Source of the DNA: Komagataeibacter xylinus NBRC 15237
Lineage (GTDB): Bacteria > Pseudomonadota > Alphaproteobacteria > Acetobacterales > Acetobacteraceae
DNA length: 47,964 bases
NCBI RefSeq assembly: GCF_001571345.1
Contig: NZ_BCTP01000023.1
Span: 1 to 47,964, forward strand
Direction of reading: 5' to 3'
Shown: piece after piece, positions 6,802 through 15,270 of the stretch
Layout of the letters: the number at the start of each line of letters is the position of its first letter
Position numbering within the stretch: position 1 is the first letter of the stretch
Made by a program: the position numbers and the translations under genes
The notes under the pieces: model-generated
What the model was told of the DNA's origin: nothing
Database searches by the model: none
What the model saw: the letters and a program-made list of their open reading frames with translations, nothing else

Positions 6802-6866
6802 TGATTCCGTGTTCTTCAGAATTTCTTCGCGGCACTCTTACTGTGTCCGTTTTGGCCACACCGGCT

Positions 6867-7361
6867 TTAGGGCATCCGTCCCAGCACAAAGCCCACCAGA
6901 AGAACGACGGAGCTGTAACCCAGAACGCGAAAAGCGGTCTGCAGATTGAACCGTCTGGTCATGGCCGTGGCCTGATTCTCAATCGCTCCCCGAAGTCCTT
7001 TCGTAATGTCGGCGATGATCCCGAGCAGTCTCTTCTCGACCAGCTTTTCATTGATGGTTCGCAGAGTTTGGACCGCCTCGATCCCTTCTCTCAGCTGCTC
7101 GCGGATCGCGACTGTATCCTGTGCCAGCGCCTCCCGTTGCTGCTCCGCGACCAGCTTGCTTTCCTGGATCGAACGGATGGAGGAACGCCTGGCTTCGATG
7201 CAAAGGGTGCCGACCTGGTCAATAGCCACGATCAGCGCCGAAAGCACTTCGGCTTCCGGCGCGATCCTGCGATCAACCCATTCAGCGGCCACCAGCCGCA
7301 GGTTCTCCATCCGCCGGACGAATTCCTGATCCCCCGCCTCCAGATCACCCTGCGTTGTCAT
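6867..7361 (-). CDS. Coiled-coil protein with C-terminal membrane anchor, ParA partner
   Basis: The 164-residue product is mostly helical and charged, with a likely coiled coil over residues about 60-110, and ends in one hydrophobic helix (about 146-161, GYSSVVLLVGFVLG) of tail-anchor type. Its start overlaps the stop of the ParA-like gene by one base (TGATG), so the two are translationally coupled. A membrane-bound partner could place the ATPase, and perhaps the relaxosome, at the cell envelope; this is inference. I do not recognise a named family. Confidence 0.65.
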   Translation of the reverse strand: MTTQGDLEAGDQEFVRRMENLRLVAAEWVDRRIAPEAEVLSALIVAIDQVGTLCIEARRSSIRSIQESKLVAEQQREALAQDTVAIREQLREGIEAVQTLRTINEKLVEKRLLGIIADITKGLRGAIENQATAMTRRFNLQTAFRVLGYSSVVLLVGFVLGRMP

Positions 7362-8191
7362 CAGACGTTTTCCATCACCACTTCAGGCAAGCCCTTGGGC
7401 ATTCGGGGCAGATACTCCGGGCCAAGGTCGCGCATAAAGAGAGGCACTTCACGCTTGAGCCAACGATTGACGCGGAGCCTGTCGAAGACTGAGCTTTTCG
7501 GTTGTCCTGGAACGGGCTTGTTTGCGGCAAAGTCCATGAAAGACTGGCCGCGATCCGCAATTTTCTTCAGGCCGTTGACAGCCGGGAAAACACCGTGAGA
7601 AGCCCCACGGTCGAGGGCGTTCAGGACCGCCCTGTTTTCGAGAATCTCGCTAACCGCGCGGGCTGTGTCCATGCCTACGGGGAGTAGGCCTTCATTGATG
7701 ACGATGGCCGTTCGGGGTGGCAGAAAACTATGTTGCTCCTGAAGATCCTGCAGATAATCGATGTCGGCATTTTCCATACCGATCATGAAAACTGTAACCA
7801 GCGAGATGCCAAGTTCATCCAGAGCGGCCACGAGAGGGGAAGTGCGGATCAGCTCATGCATCGCCGTCCAGCCGCCTCCAATGTCGAGGATCGCATCATG
7901 GCGGGTTTCGACCAGCCTCTCGATTTGCTCTTCCAGCCATGCGGCCTGCCCGGTCGGGGAAGTGCTGTCTGCCTCCAGCACGTGCGAACCGAGCGATGAG
8001 ATCGTATGCGACCGGTTCATGGAATCAGTGTTCCAGATTTCCGGCTTGCCACCCTGCTGCGCGGTGATCTCGGCGAGGGATTTGAGAAACGTTGTCTTTC
8101 CCACACGCTGGCGTCCGATTGCGACAAGCAGGGTGGGGCGGGTTGTTGCCGCCGACGGCTTTGCGGCGTCTGTTATCGTGGCGGATGCCAT
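7361..8191 (-). CDS. ParA/MinD-like P-loop ATPase
   Basis: The 276-residue protein has a deviant Walker A motif at residues 26-34 (GRQRVGKTT), then a conserved aspartate region (ILDIGGGW) and a later NEG-type stretch, typical of the ParA/MinD/VirC1 group. It ends in a basic C-terminal part. No ParB gene is nearby. Its neighbours are a tail-anchored protein, a hypothetical gene and the relaxase module. A role in positioning the transfer intermediate, like VirC1, is therefore as plausible as plasmid partition. It lies three bases downstream of the 8195-8839 gene, so these minus-strand genes form one operon. Confidence 0.7.
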   Translation of the reverse strand: MASATITDAAKPSAATTRPTLLVAIGRQRVGKTTFLKSLAEITAQQGGKPEIWNTDSMNRSHTISSLGSHVLEADSTSPTGQAAWLEEQIERLVETRHDAILDIGGGWTAMHELIRTSPLVAALDELGISLVTVFMIGMENADIDYLQDLQEQHSFLPPRTAIVINEGLLPVGMDTARAVSEILENRAVLNALDRGASHGVFPAVNGLKKIADRGQSFMDFAANKPVPGQPKSSVFDRLRVNRWLKREVPLFMRDLGPEYLPRMPKGLPEVVMENV

Positions 8192-8194
8192 GCC

Positions 8195-8839
8195 TTACTC
8201 CCTATGAAAACCGGGCTCCTTCTTCCTCAACCGCGCAAGAAGATCCCGCTTGATGGCCTCAGCCCGGGCGCGACCAACAGGGAATTCTTCCTCCTCGGTC
8301 GTGTTGCCGCCTGAGCACCCGGAGATAGTCGCGGGCAATGATGCGACTTGAGAGGCGCTTTTTTCGGCATGGTCGATTTTTGCTGGAAGCCCTGATCCAT
8401 CGGGGGAAAGGTTTCCGAGATCACGGTCGATAAAATCGGGCTTCCAGCCTTTAGGAAGGCGGCTGGGGTGCGCTGATTGTGAGACATTGAACGGGACAGC
8501 GCGAGATTCTGTTGTGCGCACTTGTCTGATCTTCTGCAGCCGTCTCCACAGCTTGCCGATCTTTTGAAGCCCCAGTCTGCGGTCCTCTATCAGCACGCCG
8601 CACTCGATAGCCGCCTGCAAATACGGTCCCCACGGCTCACCCGGCACTCGGATTTCTTCAATGTCGTCGGCGTTCGCCACCAGCCACCGATAAAGAGGTC
8701 CGGCGGTTGCCTTGCATTCCGCTTCGCCCCGGAGAGCCTTCAGGCGCTCCTTTCCAATCCGCTGAGCCATGTGCAGTTTCCCGGTAGGGCCGTCCCCAAC
8801 AGCGACCCTTTCCCAACCCATAGCCAGCCCAGAGGGCAT
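8195..8839 (-). CDS. Hypothetical protein of the mobilisation-accessory operon
   Basis: From the ATG at 8839 (GGGAGG eight bases upstream) the product is 214 residues; a GTG at 8902 would add 21 mostly hydrophobic ones. The N-terminal half is basic and helical, and its central part (RRLGLQKIGKLWRRLQKIRQ) could be a winged-helix or other nucleic-acid-binding unit. The C-terminal half is acidic and probably disordered, then ends in a basic helix. No family is recognised. It is the first clearly supported gene of the operon with the ParA-like ATPase. No motif leader is found before it. Confidence 0.55.
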   Translation of the reverse strand: MPSGLAMGWERVAVGDGPTGKLHMAQRIGKERLKALRGEAECKATAGPLYRWLVANADDIEEIRVPGEPWGPYLQAAIECGVLIEDRRLGLQKIGKLWRRLQKIRQVRTTESRAVPFNVSQSAHPSRLPKGWKPDFIDRDLGNLSPDGSGLPAKIDHAEKSASQVASLPATISGCSGGNTTEEEEFPVGRARAEAIKRDLLARLRKKEPGFHRE

Positions 8840-8889
8840 CCCGCAAGCCTCCCGTATCGGACCCACTAGGAAACCCGTAAAAAGACCCG

Positions 8890-9051
8890 TCAAAGCACCC
8901 ACTGCCAGCCCGTAGCCAACCCACAGATTATGAGTTCTTCATACACCATTGCACCGTTGGTGCGGACGGCTGCGTCGCCGTAGGTGGGTAAGCGGGAAAG
9001 GACGCCATTACTAATGGCACCCTTACGCTTTCCGAGAACTTGCGTGCTCAT
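8890..9051 (-). CDS. Possible 53-residue protein
   Basis: A minus-strand frame from ATG 9051 (AGGAA about 11 bases upstream) encodes a short protein with a basic N-terminus and a hydrophobic end. It would lie just upstream of the 8195-8839 gene. Similarity to known proteins is not evident, and the frame may be chance. The alternative is that this region only carries upstream regulatory DNA for the two divergent units. Confidence 0.25.
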   Translation of the reverse strand: MSTQVLGKRKGAISNGVLSRLPTYGDAAVRTNGAMVYEELIICGLATGWQWVL

Positions 9052-9132
9052 CGCCTCAGGGTTCCTGTTCAGCGCGTGGTAGTCGACAAGTGACGCACAG
9101 GAGGGGCTCTTTTTCATTGGATGTTCGTTAGT

Positions 9133-9183
9133 GGTCGCATGATGCGCGCCCAACTTTCCCATCTCTGATAACGGGAGGAACGG
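9133..9183 (+). promoter_or_regulatory. Motif leader C (GGTCGCATGAT)
   Basis: GTCGCATG at 9134-9141 is 42 nt before ATG 9184. The motif forms an 11-bp dyad, CGCAT-G-ATGCG. In the transcript TTTCCC (9155-9160) can pair with the Shine-Dalgarno GGGAGG (9173-9178) using two G-U pairs. Confidence 0.65.
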
Positions 9184-9903
9184 ATGACAAAGGATGGTGT
9201 TGAGCCACTTAGTGATACTCGTGCCAAGACTGCGCCGGTGCTGACCTTCGGCGCACACGCTATTCGGTCGGTGAGAAAAGACGGCCGTCGCTGGCTTGTA
9301 GCTTCTGACGTCTGCGAGATCCTCGGGCTTCGGCGTTCAAGGGCAGCTATATCAAGACTCGATGAGGATGAAGTCGCCTTCGTCGTCATACCAACGGCGG
9401 GCGGCCCACAACGCACTCATTTGGTTACAGAAAGTGGCGCGTATTATTTGTCGTTCGTGTCCCGGAAGCCCATAGCCAGACGGTTCCGGCGCTGGGTGAC
9501 GGAAGAGGTTTTGCCGCAGATTCGCCGGACGGGTGCCTATATCCCCATGGGTGCTTCTGTCACCGGGACGCAGTGCATGATCACCGGTGATCAGATTGAT
9601 CTCCTAACGCGTCTCTCGCAGCCTGGTCCTCACATGGTTTTCGTGATGCCGGGGCAGGAGCCATACATTGAGGAGGTCGACCCTCGCCAATTCATTCGCG
9701 ATCTGGATCGTCATGACGTGGAAGGACTGATCCATGCCATGAACCTGATTGGATCGGTATGGAGCATGTGCCGCAAAATCGACGGGGCAATGTATTGTTC
9801 CACCGTCCTTCAGAGCGGTATTGGCCGCCAGCTTGATGACGCCATCCGCATCGGGGTGGATCTGTCCCGTAGCGTCTTCCTGCCCGCCCGAGAGGAATCA
9901 TAA
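9184..9903 (+). CDS. BRO-N domain protein (phage antirepressor-like)
   Basis: The 239-residue protein has an N-terminal BRO-N domain (about residues 18-115) with the usual pattern: WLVASDVCEILGLRRSR, then RLDEDEV, then a TESGAYYL segment and RRWVTEEVLPQIRRTGAY. BRO-N proteins bind DNA and are common in phage antirepressors and on plasmids. The C-terminal half (about 120-239) is not recognised. It begins after a strong Shine-Dalgarno (GGGAGGAA) and a motif leader. As it precedes HU and the relaxase genes, a regulatory or nucleoprotein role in transfer is plausible. Confidence 0.8.
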   Translation: MTKDGVEPLSDTRAKTAPVLTFGAHAIRSVRKDGRRWLVASDVCEILGLRRSRAAISRLDEDEVAFVVIPTAGGPQRTHLVTESGAYYLSFVSRKPIARRFRRWVTEEVLPQIRRTGAYIPMGASVTGTQCMITGDQIDLLTRLSQPGPHMVFVMPGQEPYIEEVDPRQFIRDLDRHDVEGLIHAMNLIGSVWSMCRKIDGAMYCSTVLQSGIGRQLDDAIRIGVDLSRSVFLPAREES

Positions 9904-9962
9904 ACCTGCCACGGTTATGATCCTTTCTCTTCGCGTGCCCTTAACCGAAAGAGACAGCACTG

Positions 9963-10256
9963 ATGAAAAGCACCGATCTGATTGACCGTATCGCCGAAGC
10001 CACGGGTGGCACGAAGGCCGATGCGAAGACCGCTCTTGAGACTGTCACAGCCTCGATCATACAGGCCGCAGAGGCCGGCGATGAGGTATCGCTTCCCGGC
10101 TTTGGCAAATTCACCGTTCGTCACACCGCCGCACGCACGGGCCGCAATCCCGCGACCGGCGCCGAGATGCAGATCCCGGCCTCGCGCAAGCTGGCTTTCG
10201 CGCCGGCGAAGGCCGTGAAGGACGCCCTGGCCGGAACCGATCAAAAGAAAGCCTGA
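9963..10256 (+). CDS. HU/IHF-family DNA-bending protein
   Basis: The 97-residue product fits the usual 90-100 length of HU subunits. It shows the helical N-terminal body, the GFGKFTV strand, and the beta-arm signature RTGRNPATGAEMQIPA, whose proline at the arm tip bends DNA. Next to a relaxase gene, HU or IHF proteins often shape the origin of transfer, as IHF does in other plasmids. It could also serve as a plasmid nucleoid protein that lowers the cost of plasmid carriage. It ends four bases before the next motif. Confidence 0.92.
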   Translation: MKSTDLIDRIAEATGGTKADAKTALETVTASIIQAAEAGDEVSLPGFGKFTVRHTAARTGRNPATGAEMQIPASRKLAFAPAKAVKDALAGTDQKKA

Positions 10257-10258
10257 TC

Positions 10259-10313
10259 GGTCGCATGATTCCGCGTCACGCTTCCCCTTGTTCTGACATG
10301 GGAAGCGATGACG
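10259..10313 (+). promoter_or_regulatory. Motif leader D with Shine-Dalgarno hairpin
   Basis: GTCGCATG at 10260-10267 is 46 nt before ATG 10314. GCTTCCC (10280-10286) pairs perfectly with GGGAAGC (10300-10306), which contains the Shine-Dalgarno GGGAAG, around a 13-base loop. Translation of the relaxase operon could be blocked by this stem. Confidence 0.75.
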
Positions 10314-10604
10314 ATGAGCGAGACAACCGAACGGCCCGATACCACCGCAAGCCGAGATGACGACATCCGGGAGCGGCTGCGGGCCATTGAAGACAAACTC
10401 TCGCTGATCATCGAGATCCTGTCTCCTGAAGAGTCCGACGGTCCGACGCTTGATGAAATTCTTGGCCGGCTGGTGACGCTGGTCGCATCGCAGAGCCCGC
10501 TGCTCAGGCGCATCGACCTTACGACCGGCAGGACGCTCGACATTCAGGAGGGCCGCTCGCCCCGGTCCGCCCAGCCCGGGGAGCCGGATGAGGCTGACGT
10601 CTGA
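10314..10604 (+). CDS. Small acidic relaxosome-associated protein (putative)
   Basis: ATG 10314 has better spacing to GGGAAG than ATG 10308 and gives 96 residues. The protein is helical, with an amphipathic stretch (RERLRAIEDKLSLIIEILS) that could form a short coiled coil, and an acidic, probably disordered C-terminus. Its stop overlaps the relaxase start (TGATG at 10602-10606), so the two proteins are translationally coupled. Its size and place match accessory proteins that sit between the regulator and the relaxase in mobility modules. No ribbon-helix-helix motif is evident, so DNA binding is not shown. Confidence 0.6.
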   Translation: MSETTERPDTTASRDDDIRERLRAIEDKLSLIIEILSPEESDGPTLDEILGRLVTLVASQSPLLRRIDLTTGRTLDIQEGRSPRSAQPGEPDEADV

Positions 10605-13600
10605 TGATGACGTTCCGGAAGATTTCGGCCGAGGGCAACGGCCGCATGATCACCGCCTATTTCACGCAGGAGCTGCCGGATCCGGAGCACGATTTCCGCA
10701 CTCAGCCCGGGAAGGTTCCTGACGCGGGCGGTTCACGGCTGACCAGTTATTACACCGGGCGCGATGGCCGGGCCTCATGGCGGCCCGACATGAAGCCCGA
10801 GATCGCAGCAGCACTCGGGATCGACCCCACGACACCACCGAAAAACGAGCAGCTCAATCGCCTGTTTGAGGCGAAACGGGCTGATAATGGCGAGGACTGG
10901 TCGCAGAACGCCCGCAAGATCAGCGCCTATGACCTGACCCTCGCGCCGCATAAATCGGTGACGCTGGCCGCCGAATTTGCGCCGACAGAAGCGGAGAGAG
11001 CAGCGATCTGGCACGCCATCAATCAGGCCAACGATGCGACCATGCGCTATGTGGCGAGAGAGATCGGCTTCGCCCGGCGCGGCCATGGCGGCGAGGATGG
11101 TGCGGACCAGGGAGAGGTCGCCTGGGTCTCGTTCCGGCATACGACAGCGCGCCCCACGGTCGAGGCGCGCGATCCGGGCACAGGCCAGACCTATCTCATC
11201 GACACCCCGGCAGGCGGTGATCCTCACGCCCACATTCACAACGCCCTGTTCAATGTGGTGGCCACAGAAGACGGACACGTCGGCTCTCTGGACACAAAGC
11301 GCTTGCGCAGCCGCGTTCATGAGTTCGGCGCGTACTTCCAGGCGCAGCTTGCCGATGAGCTGCGGCGGATCGGCATCGCCCAGAAATATGACGCCAATGA
11401 GCAGGCCACGGTCGTCTCGGCCGTGGCACAGGATGTCTCGGATTTTTTCAGCAAGGGACGCCGCAACGTGATCAGGGCCGCAAAGGAGTACGCGGCGGCG
11501 GAAGGGCTGGACTGGGCGGATATGCCGATCGAGCGCAAGCGCCGTATCCTGTCCATGGCCGGGCTGGCTGCCCGGCTCGACAAGGACAAGGGGGCCAGCG
11601 ACCACGAGATCTGGCTGGAGCAGGCGAAAAGCCTCGGCTGGGAGAAGAGAAGCCTCCTCGGGTCGCCGATCGGGCCAGAGGGCACGCGGGAAGAGAGATA
11701 CGATGCGGCTTACCGTTTCGCAGCGCGGCATCTGGCCACAGAGTTTGAGACCGCCGCCGTGCTCGATCATGACAAGCTCAGGATGTATGCCGCGCGAGGG
11801 CTGATCGGCACCGGTATTGAGGGGGGCGTGAAGGACATCGATCATGTCGTCAGCCTCATTGAACAGCGGGGGCTTGAGCTGAGGGGCGAACAGGTCTCGC
11901 TGATTCAGCAGATCCGGGGCGACAGGCTGAGGGTCACGAATACGGCGCAGATCGCCATCGAGGAAAACCTTGCGATTCAGGCCGCCCGTGCATCCGGCGA
12001 CCGGAGCGGGGCGCTGTCGGATCGCCAGATCACTGAAGCCATTGGTCGCTCGACACTCGATTTCACCAGCGACCATGGCAGGGCGCAGAAGGCGGCGATT
12101 TACGCACTCGGCCGGGGTGGTGCGCTCTCCATGCTGACAGGTGTCGCAGGGTCGGGAAAGACCGCGCTGCTGTCGCCGCTGGTGGACGCCTGGAAGCACG
12201 ACACCCGTTACGATGAGAACGGGCGCAGGATCATCGGGATTGCCAATGCCTGGCGTCAGGCGGACGCGCTGCGCGACGCCGGCATCCATGACACCTGCGC
12301 CATGCTGCCTTTCCTCGCCCGGCTGGAACGCGGCGACATCGACGTGGACCGGAACACGGTTCTGGTGATCGATGAGGTCGGTCAGGTCGGACCACGCCAG
12401 ATGCTCCGCCTGCTGGAACTGCAGCGCGATAGCGGTTGCACGATCAAGGCACTGGGCGATCATGAGCAGGCACAGAACATCGAGGCCGGTGACTCCATCG
12501 AGATGCTGCGCAGGGTGCTGGACGCGGAAGACATGCCGGAGCTTCTGTCCAGCGTCCGGCAGACATCCGCCAGAAACCGGCAGATCGCCGACCTATTTCG
12601 TGGCGCGGAACCTGATGAAAGCGATCTCGCCTCTCTGGAAGTCAGAGGAGCGGCCGGGAACGCCAACAGTGACGAGGAGAATGACGACGACGTCCGCAAC
12701 AAATTCCACATGAAGGAAGTGCGGGACGCGATCGACATGAAACGGGTGGACGGCACGGTCCGTCTGGTGGGCGGAGACCACGACGAAGTGCTGCAGGAAA
12801 TCGCCCGCCTGTATGTGACACGCCGCGACGCTCTCGCGGCCGAGGGCGCAAATCCGCGAACCGGGCGGATGAAGACGATCAGCATGTCTGCCCTGACCAA
12901 CCAGGACGCTGCCGACCTCAGCCGGGCCGTGCGTGGCATCCTGCAGGAAAGGGGTGAGATCTCGAAGCATGAAATCACGGTGCAGGCCATCGACCAGCGC
13001 GGCGAGGCGTACGATCTGGCTATCGCAGCCGGCGACAGGCTTCGGCTGTATCGCCGGACCTGGGGAACAGTGGACGGCAAGGGGGCCACGGTTGGAAATA
13101 ACGGCGATGTGGTCGATGTTCTCGCGCACAGCGATACCGGGCTGCGTATCCGCACGAAGGACGGCGTTGTGGCCGACGTGGAGTGGCGTCGCTTTCAGGA
13201 TGCGAAGACCGGCAAGGTGATGCTTGGCTTCGGGCACGCCATGACCATCGATGCGGCACAGGGCCTGACGTCAGACGAGCACATCAATGCCATGCCACGC
13301 GGCGCGGATCTCGCGACCGGTTTTACCTCCTATGTGGCAGAGAGCCGGGCGCGCGGGACAACATGGACGATGATCTCGGATGCCGCGACCTTCGAGGCTG
13401 TCCGGAACCAGCGGGCGCTCGGCGATGCAACGCCCATCACCAGCGACGATCTGTGGGATCACGTCGCGAAGAAGATGGCGAACAAGCCTTACAAGGCGCT
13501 CGGCATGGATCTGGTCGCCCGGACCCGGAAGGCGCGCGATGCAAGGATCCGCGAACTGATCGCGCTTGGGCGTGTGCAGGAGACGATGGCGACGGAAGGC

Positions 13601-13822
13601 CGCCCTTACGGAAGAGAGATCGTGCTGAAGACGCAGGCACGGCAGGCCGAACGGTCGCACAGCGCGCGCCTGGCGGAGATCGATGCAAAGCTGCAGGCCA
13701 TGATCAGGAACGCGCCGGCGATCATGAGCAGGGCCGAGAGGGCGCTCAGGCGTGAACGGGCGGCGCGGGTTCTCGGTAACGCACAAACCTCCCCGTCAGC
13801 TTCACCAGGTCCCGGACAATGA
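10604..13822 (+). CDS. MOBF-family conjugative relaxase-helicase (TrwC/TraI-like)
   Basis: The 1072-residue protein joins a nicking domain to a RecD-like helicase. The N-terminal part has candidate catalytic tyrosines (Y19 and Y49/Y50) and the metal-binding three-histidine motif HAHIH at residues 208-212, the signature of TrwC-type relaxases. The helicase has Walker A GVAGSGKT at 513-520 and a Walker B segment (VLVIDEVGQ) some 70 residues later. A C-terminal superfamily-1 motif (AMTIDAAQGLT) is also present. It would cut one strand at oriT, stay bound to the 5' end, and unwind the plasmid for transfer. Relaxases of this family usually pair with other T4SS classes than the I-type system found here. 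The origin of transfer was not identified. Confidence 0.92.
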   Translation: MMTFRKISAEGNGRMITAYFTQELPDPEHDFRTQPGKVPDAGGSRLTSYYTGRDGRASWRPDMKPEIAAALGIDPTTPPKNEQLNRLFEAKRADNGEDWSQNARKISAYDLTLAPHKSVTLAAEFAPTEAERAAIWHAINQANDATMRYVAREIGFARRGHGGEDGADQGEVAWVSFRHTTARPTVEARDPGTGQTYLIDTPAGGDPHAHIHNALFNVVATEDGHVGSLDTKRLRSRVHEFGAYFQAQLADELRRIGIAQKYDANEQATVVSAVAQDVSDFFSKGRRNVIRAAKEYAAAEGLDWADMPIERKRRILSMAGLAARLDKDKGASDHEIWLEQAKSLGWEKRSLLGSPIGPEGTREERYDAAYRFAARHLATEFETAAVLDHDKLRMYAARGLIGTGIEGGVKDIDHVVSLIEQRGLELRGEQVSLIQQIRGDRLRVTNTAQIAIEENLAIQAARASGDRSGALSDRQITEAIGRSTLDFTSDHGRAQKAAIYALGRGGALSMLTGVAGSGKTALLSPLVDAWKHDTRYDENGRRIIGIANAWRQADALRDAGIHDTCAMLPFLARLERGDIDVDRNTVLVIDEVGQVGPRQMLRLLELQRDSGCTIKALGDHEQAQNIEAGDSIEMLRRVLDAEDMPELLSSVRQTSARNRQIADLFRGAEPDESDLASLEVRGAAGNANSDEENDDDVRNKFHMKEVRDAIDMKRVDGTVRLVGGDHDEVLQEIARLYVTRRDALAAEGANPRTGRMKTISMSALTNQDAADLSRAVRGILQERGEISKHEITVQAIDQRGEAYDLAIAAGDRLRLYRRTWGTVDGKGATVGNNGDVVDVLAHSDTGLRIRTKDGVVADVEWRRFQDAKTGKVMLGFGHAMTIDAAQGLTSDEHINAMPRGADLATGFTSYVAESRARGTTWTMISDAATFEAVRNQRALGDATPITSDDLWDHVAKKMANKPYKALGMDLVARTRKARDARIRELIALGRVQETMATEGRPYGREIVLKTQARQAERSHSARLAEIDAKLQAMIRNAPAIMSRAERALRRERAARVLGNAQTSPSASPGPGQ

Positions 13823-13898
13823 ACCTGTCCGGCGAGACTTTTTTCGGTATCTCTCATGGTGTGTCGATCGCTGGTGTCCGGATAGGATTCGTCTGCCG

Positions 13899-13947
13899 CC
13901 TGTCCGCTTCACGTTTCTTGAGCGGACAGGCAGTTCAGGGGGGGGGG
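13899..13947 (+). terminator. Inverted repeat and G10 tract after the relaxase gene
   Basis: CCTGTCCGCT (13899-13908) and AGCGGACAGG (13921-13930) are perfect 10-bp arms around a 12-base loop, 77 bases after the relaxase stop. A run of ten G follows at 13938-13947. The stem may end the relaxase transcript, though no T-tract follows. An oriT-related dyad is an alternative I cannot exclude. The 190-base gap holds no gene I can support. Confidence 0.4.
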
Positions 13948-14012
13948 AAGCGGAAGCCCCGCTGTCGATTGCTGCAGGTAGGTATTCTGAATTGAGATAT
14001 ATTGCGAGCGAC

Positions 14013-14849
14013 CTAACTCTCAGGTTGCTGCTCATAATCGCCCCAAATCTCGGTCGCGTCGGGAATATGACCGTCTGGCCTGCACATCCTTATGAACCAG
14101 TCCTTTAGGGCGAAATCGAGAATCAAATTCAGATGGTGGACGCACCTGATTGACTCGCAAAAGTCTTCCTGCTGCCGATCGTAATCTTTGGGGCCGATCA
14201 CAAGTTGGCCATGCAGGATATCTCCGCTACCCAAGTCTTCCATGCGCATGACCGAGCGAATATGACGCCCAGAGAAATGAATATAGCCTGATGTTTGTTT
14301 GTAGACATCTTCGACCCACGGGTTTCTGGTCGTTAACTTATCGACGAGGAATTTGTCGGTCATTTTATGACCGTCCGCATCTTTCATGCGGTTGATCTGC
14401 GCCCCCATCAACACTTCATGACAGAAGCTCTGGTGGTTGGCCGCCCAGAAACCGGCGTAAAGTCGAAGCAATGTGTCGAGATGCATGCGAACCAACGGTA
14501 ACGCACATAATGAATTCTGCTGTTCGACCATTGTTCTGAAACCAGATGAAACTGCGAGCGCACGGTTGCCTACACCAAAACCGAACAGACATGCACTTGT
14601 GATAGCCTTAGGTGACATGTGTTCTTGACAGGTCTTCCGGATTAGATCTTCAGAAGCAATTAGCGCTGCTAGAGCATCTACGTAAGAAACATTCTCGGGC
14701 ATTGGTAAGCGAGCATCTGGTGCTGCAAGGTGTGCCCCGTATTTAACACGGTCCATCGTCACTTTGGCCTTTCGTTGCATTTCGGGAAAGGCTACTTCAG
14801 CTACTCCAGAACCCCATAGCAAATTCCATTTCGTGGTTAAGTGAACCAC
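14013..14849 (-). CDS. Hypothetical protein, possible DUF5677-like helical protein
   Basis: The 278-residue product has lower GC than its neighbours, suggesting later acquisition. It is mainly helical. The segment around residues 119-136 (PLVRMHLDTLLRLYAGFW) resembles the first conserved helix of DUF5677-type proteins, and a later part (SGYIHFSGRHI) has conserved-looking His residues. There is no signal peptide or clear membrane segment. It stands alone between the relaxase operon and the T4SS block and has no motif leader. It may be cargo, for example a defence or stress gene. That family call is tentative. Confidence 0.5.
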   Translation of the reverse strand: MVHLTTKWNLLWGSGVAEVAFPEMQRKAKVTMDRVKYGAHLAAPDARLPMPENVSYVDALAALIASEDLIRKTCQEHMSPKAITSACLFGFGVGNRALAVSSGFRTMVEQQNSLCALPLVRMHLDTLLRLYAGFWAANHQSFCHEVLMGAQINRMKDADGHKMTDKFLVDKLTTRNPWVEDVYKQTSGYIHFSGRHIRSVMRMEDLGSGDILHGQLVIGPKDYDRQQEDFCESIRCVHHLNLILDFALKDWFIRMCRPDGHIPDATEIWGDYEQQPES

Positions 14850-14952
14850 AATTACGCAAATTTTTAGTATCCGCTATATGGAAAGCTTTTCATCCTGCTG
14901 TATGTCCACCATGAGGGCGTAAGCAGCCGTCATTGCAAAACGCGTTACCTTC

Positions 14953-15270
14953 TCAGTTCTGCCAACCCGGCACCACGGACCACGCATCCTTCAGAGCTGC
15001 CGTTACGACCCCGAGATCCTTGCCCGTCGTCTCCTGCCGGTAGCGCCTGTCGCCTGACAGAGCATAATACCGCTCTCTCAGGGCGACGATGTCGCCGGCA
15101 AACTGCCGGGCATAACCTCGAAGCACTGCCATCGCGGACGTCTCCTCCTCGCGATACTGCATTATGTGGTCGCGATAAGCCTCGATCGTCTCGACTGAAT
15201 CTGTATCCGGCTCGATCCGGATCAGTTCAGCGAGAGCATTATGGACGTCATCATCCGAAATTGCCGTCAT
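14953..15270 (-). CDS. Small helical protein at the end of the T4SS operon
   Basis: ATG 15270 overlaps the stop of the DUF1173 gene (ATGA), which fixes the start and gives 105 residues. The protein is charged and helical (for example SVETIEAYRDHIMQYREEE), with no membrane segment. No family is recognised. As the last gene of a long chain of overlapping genes that includes the coupling protein, it is probably made together with the transfer machinery. Confidence 0.6.
   Translation of the reverse strand: MTAISDDDVHNALAELIRIEPDTDSVETIEAYRDHIMQYREEETSAMAVLRGYARQFAGDIVALRERYYALSGDRRYRQETTGKDLGVVTAALKDAWSVVPGWQN

Noticed and set aside
8341-8351. Further minus-strand motif-like site (AAGTCGCATCAT)
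   Set aside because: It lies inside a coding region, differs at the seventh and eighth motif positions (CATC for CAWG), and has no start codon at the usual distance.
9139-9168. The ATG inside the motif as a real start codon
   Set aside because: At most sites the frame from this ATG closes after a few codons or runs out of frame with the gene, so the ATG seems to be part of the motif and not a start. Only site B (5102) and site G (45577) give longer frames.
9904-10313. Origin of transfer near the relaxase genes
   Set aside because: I looked for a dyad with a nick-like site between HU, the small protein and the relaxase and found only the leader hairpin; no oriT can be named from sequence alone.
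10775-12463. Long open frame (about 560 codons) opposite the relaxase gene
   Set aside because: The plus-strand relaxase has clear motifs; the opposite frame is His/Arg/Pro-rich without domains and follows from GC-rich codon bias.
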